From the NCBI GenBank assembly GCA_905221605.1, contig CAJNDS010002614.1, forward strand, positions 317,033 through 341,793: DNA of 24,761 nucleotides, in the 5' to 3' direction. The translations under genes and the position numbers were made by a program. Within the stretch, counting starts at the first letter, position 1. Each line of letters starts with the position of its first letter. Shown here piece after piece: positions 1 to 7,456 of the stretch. This DNA comes from Symbiodinium natans. Its lineage: Eukaryota; Sar; Dinophyceae; Suessiales; Symbiodiniaceae. The notes beneath the pieces were generated by a model. It was not told where the DNA came from. It did no database searches and worked only from the letters and a program-made list of their open reading frames with translations.

Positions 1-120
1 GCATCTTCCAGCATAATGGGGGGGGGGGAGCATAATTAAAAAAGTGGCGGAGCATAAGAAAAAAATCGCCGGGGCAGACCGTATAAGAAAAAGCGGGGGG
101 AGCATAAGAAAAAAATCGCT
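1..120. repeat. Degenerate 50-bp tandem repeat with G and A runs
   Basis: The motif AGCATAAGAAAAAAATCGC occurs at 51-69 and again at 101-119, exactly 50 bp apart. Related but degraded versions lie at 29-50 and around 80-98. Poly-G runs separate the units. It probably continues to the left of the window. No coding potential is seen here or up to about 410. Confidence 0.75.
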
Positions 121-413
121 GCCCAATGAGAATTCTTCGCTGTGAGTGCATCTTGTGCTTTGGGCGGCTCGACATTGGACCCTGAAGTGAAATCGCGCCG
201 TTCCTAACTTGCTGGTCACATCTTGAGTCGAGCAGTAGCTTCAGAAAGCTTCTGGCCCTGAGTGACCGCCAAAAGCTGAGGCGAGTGACGTTCTCGTTCG
301 ACTCCTGCGGTTGGCTTTTCGTGTCCAGGATGCACCTCACAACTCCTCTGACCACGGAGCGAAAGCAGCCGAATGAGACAGAGGGCAAAGTCGGAAACAG
401 AACATGTTGTCCG

Positions 414-450
414 TGTTGTTTGATGTTGTTTGATGTTGTTTGATGTTGTG
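414..450. repeat. 10-bp minisatellite (TGTTGTTTGA)n
   Basis: Three to four head-to-tail copies of a 10-bp unit. The flanks (120-413 and 451-527) contain no open frame that looks like a gene on either strand. Confidence 0.8.
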
Positions 451-527
451 AGGTTTATCACTTTGGTGTGGGCTTCTGGCTGAGTGACCATCTGGGCCTT
501 CTCCGAAAACCGGACGAGTCCCACTCC

Positions 528-955
528 ATGCCGGATGAGGCCCCTATTGAAGTCGTGCTACTCCCCGTGATGAAAACGCCGGAAAGCATCGAAAAGCCAT
601 TGTCAGCCGTTTCAAGTGGCGAGGTAGCCTTCAGCGGCTCTTCGGGTGGATCGCTGATTGCGAAATGGCCTCAGCAAGCCATGGCTGATGCATCTCAAAG
701 AAACTGAGGAGCTCTCAGATCGCCTTGCAAGGGCTCACGGCTTCAAATAGCGCCCAGGTGCGTCCTGGCCTGTGGCAATAATGTGCGCGACGTTTTCGAC
801 TTCATTGTCGAGCAGCAGACCCCTCATCAAACTGCAGCCTCGCTCAAGACTGCTGTGAAACCGCTGTGAAACAGCTCAGGCAACCGCTTTGCAAACGCAA
901 TCCTGTGGAGCCTCGTCTGCACCGCTCGCCATTCTTGAAGCACTTCCCCAAGTAA
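528..955 (+). pseudogene. Possible frameshifted gene relic, unknown family
   Basis: I do not recognise a family. Protein-like segments follow one another on the plus strand but change frame. An ATG at 528 opens 59 codons (start MPDEAPIEVVLL) ending at 705-707. An overlapping frame at 658-750 contains KETEELSDRLARAHGFK. The first frame then resumes and holds NVRDVFDFIVEQQTPHQ up to a TGA at 867-869. From 866 a third frame runs to a TAA at 953-955. The last shift coincides with an imperfect 11-bp tandem duplication (GCTGTGAAACC then GCTGTGAAACA) at about 851-873; one copy would keep a single frame. This fits a decayed or retroposed gene, but chance open frames are not excluded. Confidence 0.25.
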
Positions 956-1315
956 CCCTGAAGCATCCAAAGAGTGGGGTGTATTCAGTGTAGTGTCACG
1001 TAGATGAGGCGTGTGGAGTGTGTGTGTGTGTAGTGGAGAGTGTGGCCTTCGGTGAAGCCGGGCACCTGTTCATTCGCTGGCATCGAGGAGATGTTTCGCG
1101 CCGTCGAGCGGGCACTTCGCAAGTTCCAGTTTGAGGTTCGTCAGGGGCTTGCGGCCTTGCTTCCGTAGCTTCAGAGTCAGTGAAGCCGGCAGTGATGAGG
1201 CACGAGATGTTTCGAGCCTCTTGCTCTTCCTTGGCACTGCTTGTGGCACTGCTTGGCAGGGGGCGTACTTGCGCCTCATCGGCCGTATGCGCGTCACTTC
1301 TCTCAAACAGGCAAG

Positions 1316-1362
1316 AAAGATCTGAGAGCATCAGGCGTGAAAGATCTGAGAGCATCAGGGCA
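1316..1362. repeat. Two tandem copies of a 24-bp unit
   Basis: GATCTGAGAGCATCAGG occurs at 1319 and 1343, giving a 24-bp period with almost identical copies. It has no known function. Confidence 0.85.
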
Positions 1363-1733
1363 TGTAAAGCTCTGAAATGACATGTTGACGCAGAGCCAGA
1401 CGGATCCAGACGGCGTTGCTTTGCCTGAGTGAATGCAGCGTGGTTCGGTGCTCAGGTTCTGCTGACAAGAGTGATGCAGCGCCCGCCATTTGTGCAAGGA
1501 GAGGCCCGCTCCCACGATCCGCTTCACCTTTCATGGATGCCTTTTGTTGGCTGGTAGAGTCGAGTTCATGGACGCAGGTCATTGACAAGTTTCCAGACAA
1601 TGAGACAGTGATTCAGACTCTCTGCGCATCTTGTCGCTAGCCTGCGAGACGAGGGTGGAGCGGTGGAGGGACATGCCCCGACAAGACATGACTTCTGGCC
1701 AATTAGCCGTACCCTCCAGTGATCTTGCAGCTC

Positions 1734-1778
1734 GCGAATACGTGCGGATGCGTGCGAATGCGTGCGAATGCGCGCGAA
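1734..1778. repeat. 10-bp minisatellite (GTGCGRATGC)n
   Basis: About four head-to-tail copies of a 10-bp unit. On the minus strand they translate into Arg/His-rich strings, which explains several spurious open frames. Confidence 0.8.
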
Positions 1779-1874
1779 CCACAGTTCGTAAATGTTGCGT
1801 AGATCCCAATCCAATCCAAGCACGGACGAGAGTTTGTGCGGACTCGCTTGCTGCAAAAGGGCAGCTGCTGGTAG

Positions 1875-2867
1875 CTTGGAGGTGTGCTCAGGTCATGTGC
1901 CAGTCTTCGCCGGCCTATTTCCCAGGTGCATCTTCGGCAGCTCGACAGAGTTGGAGTTTTAGGTTTTTGCTTGCCCCGTCGGCAGCCCCGAACCAGAATT
2001 GGTGTTTGTTTGTCCCATGAACATGTAAAGAAATGCTCCCAGACCTGCGGCCTTTTCCCCGAGAGCACCCAGGCCGCTACTACTACGACGGCTTGGTCTG
2101 GCCAGACCGACTCCTGGTCCCATGGCGCGGAGCACCGGGACCGAGGGCCGGGGTTTCGCACAGCCGTCACAAGCGCCGAAGACCAAAGCCCTCTTTTAAG
2201 TCCAGCCATGAAAATTCGAAGTCTCCGATGGGATGTGAAGCAGAGCGGCGTACCGCATGGCGGACTTTGCATTCAAGGGATCCAATGTGCGGGCTTAGCT
2301 CATAAAACGCAGGCTTTGTGCCAGAGGACGAAGGTTGTAAGGTTTCACTGTGGGCGCCTGATTGAGTCATACGTACGCTCTGGCACCTTCTTTGTTTCAG
2401 GCAGGTTTGTCGTGGTAGGCTCGAAGAGCAGCTGTCAGTCTTTCGCTCAACTGAAGTTTGGGCCAGTCATGGCAGGAGATCACGTCGTGCGTGTGTCTGC
2501 CTGCGCGCATCCATTGGCTGATGTGAAGCGACCCGGCGAAATTGCGGACCAGTGGGATCTGTACATCAGTAATTCATCAGTACTTACTGTTCTGTACTTG
2601 GTCATGGTGGGCCTTTCGACTGCCCTTGGAGCCTCGTGTGTCAGCGAGCTGGGTTGTGAAGGATTGACCGTGTGCCTTACTGGTGGGCTGTGCTGCCTCC
2701 CGAGCCTCGGGTGCTGCGAGGTGTGGACTTCGAAAGAAGTTTTTGTGTTAGCTTGTATGAACTTGTGGGTACATGAGTATTCGGCTGTGAAGGCATCTTC
2801 TGGTGCGGGTACAGGGACACCGCGAAGTGGTTTTCCACGAAGCCAGAGGCCCCGCCAAGTTGGTTGA
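1875..2867 (+). CDS. Long open frame, no recognised domain
   Basis: The frame is open from just after a TAG at 1872 to the stop at 2865-2867, about 330 codons, which is long for chance at this base composition. The first in-frame ATG is only at 2209, so a start cannot be assigned, and an upstream acceptor or exon would be needed. The middle includes a hydrophobic stretch (around VLTVLYLVMVGLSTALGAS) that could form a membrane helix, followed by Cys- and Leu-rich sequence. Codon use is not as GC3-biased as in the channel gene. A competing minus-strand open frame overlaps its first third. It may be a real exon, a relic or a chance frame; no function is proposed. Confidence 0.2.
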   Translation, partial: LGGVLRSCASLRRPISQVHLRQLDRVGVLGFCLPRRQPRTRIGVCLSHEHVKKCSQTCGLFPESTQAATTTTAWSGQTDSWSHGAEHRDRGPGFRTAVTSAEDQSPLLSPAMKIRSLRWDVKQSGVPHGGLCIQGIQCAGLAHKTQALCQRTKVVRFHCGRLIESYVRSGTFFVSGRFVVVGSKSSCQSFAQLKFGPVMAGDHVVRVSACAHPLADVKRPGEIADQWDLYISNSSVLTVLYLVMVGLSTALGASCVSELGCEGLTVCLTGGLCCLPSLGCCEVWTSKEVFVLACMNLWVHEYSAVKASSGAGTGTPRSGFPRSQRPRQVG

Positions 2868-3310
2868 ACTAAAGTTGTATTCGTTTGCGTTTAACGCTTG
2901 CGTTCAAGTTGTTTCGATTCAGAGCCGGGCGTTTCAGCTTTTGATGGAAGCTTCTCATGGAATCTCACGGAAGCGCCGAGGAACGGCAGGCGTCGACATC
3001 ATCGCAATTTCTGCTTATGTTTGCTTTTGAGTCTGGAGCGGGTGCCAGGACTCGTCTGAATCCTGCTGCAGGAAGAACCCTCAGGTGGGGTTTCGGACAG
3101 TGCAGTACAGTGTAATCCTTCACGGCAGCTCACCGGTTGTCATCGTTAGACGGCGTCACTACGGCTTCTTGAGTTTTCTTGAAGCCAGGCCACCACGGCC
3201 GCAACAGCAAGGCCACAAGTATCAGGATTCTCCGGGTCTCAACTGCCTCAGCAACATTATGCTGCCAGCTGCCAGGTGGCGCGCAGCGCAGGCCCTCCTC
3301 AAAAAGGCGG

Positions 3311-3426
3311 GGGCGGAGAGAGGCGGAGAGAGGCGGAGAGAGGCGGAGAGAGGCGGAGAGAGGCGGAGAGAGGCGGAGAGAGGCGGAGAGAGGCGGAGAG
3401 AGGCGGAGAGAGGCGGAGAGAGGCGG
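3311..3426. repeat. 10-bp minisatellite (GGCGGAGAGA)n, about 11.5 copies
   Basis: Eleven virtually perfect 10-bp units lie in 3311-3420, preceded by an imperfect one. Because 10 is not a multiple of 3, every frame reads a 10-residue repeat and no stop arises, so the open frames here are not evidence of coding. Confidence 0.95.
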
Positions 3427-3605
3427 TGTAAGATGGTTGTCAAGGCCACTGAATTGCGGTGGAGACACCTTGGTTGACTGTTCCAGGACCCTCGGGCCGA
3501 GCTTCCCGAGAAAGATCCAGTGACAGGAGAGAGCGCGCAGACCTCAAGGGAAGGGCCGGATCTAAACAGCGGTCTGAGAAGCTTTGTGAAGCTCGGCGAA
3601 GCTCT

Positions 3606-3649
3606 TTCTCTCTCTCTCTCTCTCTCTCTGTGGGTGTGTGTGTGTGTGT
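3606..3649. repeat. Compound microsatellite (TC)n(TG)n
   Basis: About 12 TC units are followed by about 10 TG units. Confidence 0.95.
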
Positions 3650-3740
3650 CTCATCTGCTCCGTTGGTCATTCGAATTTGTCAATCTTGTCAAATTTTTGC
3701 TTGACTTCCGAAAAAGCTCCCAGACTGTGCAATGTTGCAG

Positions 3741-3920
3741 ATGTGGTCCGAGACAGTCCCCATGCAGGTCTCGGAGCTGATACGGGAAGCGGAAGCTTTG
3801 GCGGCCGAGGCGATGTATCGGGTTGGGGATCTCCCGTGGAAAGCCGCTGTTGCTCCTGAGAGCTTGGGTCTACCAAGCGCAGTCTCGTTGCCCTTGTGTT
3901 TGGGAAGGCTTCGAGATTTC
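3741..3920 (+). CDS. Possible first coding exon, unknown product
   Basis: The ATG at 3741 directly follows TGTTGCAG, which could act as a cis- or trans-splice acceptor. The frame begins MWSETVPMQVSELIREAEAL with a helical, Ala/Glu-rich stretch and GC-ending codons, then becomes repetitive and Gly/Leu-rich after about 3900. The frame stays open to 4058, but the later part (TTCAGGGTTTGGGGT-like, poly-C) looks non-coding, so an exon end somewhere in 3830-3920 is more plausible. No domain is recognised and no downstream partner exon was found. Confidence 0.2.
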
Positions 3921-4058
3921 AGGTTCAGGGTTTGGGGTCTTGGAGACTTAGGGCTTAGCCTGTCAGGTTCTCAAGGGTCTCCCTCCCCCCCCCCCTCCCA
4001 AAAGAGATCCATAAGCAGCCCGGGCAAGGTTCTGGGATTGGTGTTGAGTATTAGTTAG

Positions 4059-5390
4059 GCACTGGAGGGTCGTCAAATACCGGAGGAGGGGGAGTTTATT
4101 ATAGCAAATGTTGGGTCAACTCCTGTACAAAATAACCACCACCATCTACCGAGGTATCCCGAAGGCCTCGAAGGGGTTTGTTCAAGTCAGGCCACTCTCT
4201 CCGCTTCTGTGGCGGTGACTGCCGTTGTGGCGCTTCTATCAGCGGCTGTGCTTGCCATTCCTGCGATCTGGTGAGGGTTTGTGTGGGTGGCTGTGAGTTG
4301 TGACTGCCGGCTTGAGCTCTGCTTATCGTAGTCGTGAGAGCCCTGGGACGGGGTTGCCATAGGCACCTTCCCGGCTTAATCTTCAAATACCACTACGACA
4401 GCATTCAATCTCAAGGACAAAGTTCTCCTTGAAGAAAATGAATGCAGATGGATCTGTGTTCATGAACACGCATTCTCAGTTGTGGTTTCGACATTCTTAT
4501 GTGCATGCTAGGTGCATGCTAGATGCATGCTAGGTGCATCATAGTGCGTGTGCCCTGCAACAAAGAACTCCATTGTACAGAGTGGAGAGCAAATGCAAAG
4601 GTCAAAAGTCCTTCTCAATAAGAGGGCCAGAGAAGATGTTACGAGATGTTGTTCTGCTGGGAATTCTTCAGACACATTGTCAGGCCCTTCAGGAGAAGGA
4701 GAGTAGCTGGTGTTGTTGTTTTGTTGTAAGCCATGTAAGATACAGCATTTCGAGTTCCGAGGAGTACCACTTAACGGTAAGCTTGCGTTGCGGATTCCAA
4801 ATTGGTTCTACGACGAAGAAGCGAGATACGGTTGGCATGGGGCAGGCGCATCATTGCGTAATATGTTTCTGGCGAAGTCGAGGGTCGTTGTTGTGCTTTA
4901 GGCCGGCATGCCAATGTGTAGCACGCTGCGCTTGCGCGACTTTCTATTGCACATCTTCATCCCATGTCCATCTTTGCCAGGGGCGCTTCGTCGTGCGAAG
5001 TGCCTTCATTGGCGAGCGCGAGGAATTTTGCCGTAATGTCGGAGTCAAGAACCTGCATTGCGAGTCTCACGGCTTGCTGCCCAGTAATTTTCGATGAGGG
5101 CATCCTGAACTTGCATCATTGTCTTATTGTTGGGGAGTTCTCCTGCTCCCCTCCCTCCCCCCCACTCAACACTGCCTGTCGCAGGCATAGGCATCAACCT
5201 TGGATTCTACCAATTGGCAGCTCACATCCCTCCCCCAAATGGAGAAGTTGAGGGGGTGGATTTCTTGTGCTAGAGAAACCTCCAAGACAAAGGACATGTG
5301 TGGCCCCCCAGGCCGAAGGCACCCCGGATTTGGAGCCTTGCGCTCGCTTGTCCCCTAAACATTTGACCGGCCCGCGGTCCCCAGGTTTAG
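4059..5390. other. Spacer with unsupported open frames
   Basis: A plus-strand frame is open from 4534 to 5097, with first ATG at 4636, but it has no domain and overlaps another protein-like frame (4710-4901). A minus-strand frame at 4099-4386 starts without ATG. None shows splice structure or a recognised motif, so none is called. Confidence 0.5.
4501..4543. repeat. 11-bp tandem repeat containing TGCATGC
   Basis: Four units of about 11 bp (GTGCATGCTAG and variants). Each contains the palindrome TGCATGCA or a near version of it. Confidence 0.85.
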
Positions 5391-6722
5391 GGTGCTCCCG
5401 TTTCTTCATCCAATGATGAGTGTACCCCCCAGTGTCAGAGGCGTGCAACAGGCACAGGCAACACCGCATCAGACACTTACAAAGAATGTCAGCAAGTCCC
5501 AGACCCGCATCTACAGAAAGGAGCTTGTGGCGAGTGGATCCGAGGATGCGCAGGCAGGTCACCATGTCTTCGCATGTTTTGCACGAGCCACGAGCACGAA
5601 TGCCCCAGAGCGGCAGCAGGTCTACATATGGCATCGACACTACGGATCACTTTTACAGGCCGGCTTCACAAGTGCAGCCAGAAACGCAGTGGGGAAGCGG
5701 TGCAGAATCTCTGAAGTTAGAACTGTTTGGAACAATTTGGAACTCTATGAACTCTTGGGGCGTGGGGGCCAATTCGCTTTCTGGTAGAGCCGGCTGGCGC
5801 AGGTGCTTCCAGGGCACACTGCAACAGTGAATTCAGTCTGCCACGTGCTCAGTACCCAGAGTATTCGACACTTTCGGAGGGCATAGCAAAGGAATGCCAG
5901 AGCAACCTTACTGTCGGCTTCTGCCTCAGAATTACTGTAGTTCTGGAATGCCGGCTACTCTAGACGGCCACAGGAATGTCTTAGCCATCCTTGCCTGTTA
6001 AGGTTGGATGCCGGGGAATGCTGCCAGTGGTGCGCTTCGGCCGAACCCAGCGCACCAGCAGTGGGCATATTGAGAAGGTGGTTGGTGGTGGTTGGACTTG
6101 TATGACTTGTGTATACTTGTGTGCATCTATGAGAAACCGAGGAACCGGAGGATTCGCCGAGCAGCTGGCTGGTCTCGGCATCGGATGACTGTACTCTGAG
6201 GGACTGGGACTCGGCTCTCGTGTTCACCCATGTGTGAAGCCATGTGTCCGCCGTGTTCGTTATGTTCACCTTCTGTCTCTATTTGGCCTTCTGCGGCCCT
6301 CAGGTCTGGGGCACTGAAGCTGCCGAGCTCATGCCCGGCCCGCAGATGAATCTGGCAGACACGTGCCATCATGTGCCATTGTGCCGGAATGCAGCATCTG
6401 CTTTGAAAGCGTGAAAGCTTCAGACTTTACAGAACATGTAAAAGAAAATGCGTTGAGTAGCCTGCTCTGACCCAGGGACGATGCTGAGTCGGTAGAGGCC
6501 GAGGCGGGTCGCAGGAAGTCGTCGCAGGTTGTAGCTGGTAGCGGATGTAGGCCCGAGCTTCATGGGCCTGGGGCAGCATGGGGGCAGCCAGGCAGGTCCC
6601 TGAAGGCACATCGAGCCTGTAGAAATCCAGCCGCAATCAGACTTCCCCCGCCGCCTTCAAAGGGAACCAGATGTAGTCAAATCTTGATTGTACAGTTTCT
6701 TAGTTGACGCCCAGCCTTGCAG
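5391..6722. other. Spacer without recognisable gene
   Basis: Several open frames of 60-150 codons overlap on opposite strands (for example 5194-5640 minus and 5420-5830 plus). None has a recognised domain, splice logic or consistent codon bias. Nothing is called. Confidence 0.5.
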
Positions 6723-6723
6723 C

Positions 6724-6807
6724 ATGGAGCAACGATGGCGTGGCTTGCTGGAGGAGCTGAGCAAGGAGTTTGAAGGCCAGAACTGCAGCTGTCCTAAGCA
6801 TTCTTGA
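6724..6807 (+). CDS. Possible trans-spliced mini-exon or short ORF
   Basis: An ATG at 6724 sits two bases after GCCTTGCAG, a good acceptor context; dinoflagellate mRNAs receive a spliced leader at such sites. The 27-codon frame starts MEQRWRGLLEELSKEFEGQ, a typical amphipathic helical N terminus with GC-ending codons, and ends at the TGA 6805-6807. It lies about 650 bp upstream of the channel exon on the same strand, so it could be the first exon of that gene, with a donor before the stop. It could equally be a 5' leader ORF or chance. No joining can be demonstrated. Confidence 0.25.
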   Translation: MEQRWRGLLEELSKEFEGQNCSCPKHS

Positions 6808-6960
6808 GTATGCCGAATCTAACACGAGCGAATGGTCGGGTAAGGGCAAAGAAGGGATCGCCAGGAGCGTTTGCCCACAAAGAAAAGAACAGAAGGCCAG
6901 GAGTTGCTATCATTCCAGAAGATCCTCAGTGCGAAATTGCATTCCTTGAGCCCCAAGCAA

Positions 6961-7320
6961 GTCGGGAGTGGGAGCCGCAAGCCCCAGCAAGAAGCAACAC
7001 AAAGAAAACACAAGGAAGACCAACACAAACCGCACAGACGCAGCAAAAGCAAAGACAGCGGTACATGAAGGCAAGATACCACGAAACGAAACGACGAAGA
7101 AATTGAGCAACAAGAAGCGAAGAAACGACAAACCAAAGAATCGCAGACCCATAAACACAGCGAAGCGAGGAAACACCCAAAATAACACACAGAAGCAACC
7201 AGCCCCAGAACCAAAGACACAAATACACCAATTTACCAACCAACAGAGACGACACAGAACGCAGAAACACCGAAGAAAGCACTCAAATAAACGAATAAGG
7301 AAAGCATTGACCCAAGTAAA
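6961..7320 (+). other. T-depleted, A/C-rich tract upstream of the channel
   Basis: I count about 20 T in 360 plus-strand bases (roughly 5-6%), against a normal share on either side. A dominates, mostly as AAC, ACA, CAA and GAA. The lack of T removes most stop codons on the plus strand and yields Lys/Arg/Gln/Asn-rich frames. The minus strand gives Phe/Leu/Cys-rich, falsely membrane-like frames (6819-7356). These are compositional shadows, not genes. The tract ends about 50 bp before the channel's open exon frame begins, so it may lie in the 5' leader or first intron of that gene. Confidence 0.8.
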
Positions 7321-7456
7321 TATTTTACACAATAGAAGGTTGAGTTGCTCGTTCAAAGCCTTTCCATCCTAATTGATAGAACTTTGTTGGGTTGCCCATC
7401 GACGAACCACGAAGAAAGAAAGCGCCGAGCCTCCCTGCCAAGGCCAAGCGGCTTTG

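Larger units (their letters stand above)
956..1874. other. Spacer without recognisable gene
   Basis: Open frames here are short, overlap on both strands, lack domains and are partly created by repeats. It contains a GT-rich stretch (about 1015-1035) and two short tandem repeats listed separately. Confidence 0.6.
2868..3740. other. Repeat-bearing spacer
   Basis: No convincing gene. It holds the AGGCGGAGAG minisatellite and a compound TC/TG microsatellite. The Arg/Glu-rich (plus) and Ser/Leu-rich (minus) open frames around 3180-3520 are translations of the 10-bp repeat. Confidence 0.6.

Noticed and set aside
2285-2350. tRNA-like stretch (GGGCTTAGCTC … GGTTGTAAGG)
   Set aside because: The A-box is partial, the B-box does not match GGTTCRANNCC, and no acceptor stem pairs.
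3130-3523. Arg/Glu-rich and Ser/Leu-rich repeat proteins
   Set aside because: Direct translations of the 10-bp minisatellite in all frames.
6819-7356. Membrane-protein-like minus-strand frames (Phe/Leu/Cys-rich)
   Set aside because: Produced by the complement of the T-depleted tract; three overlapping registers look equally hydrophobic, which points to composition rather than coding.
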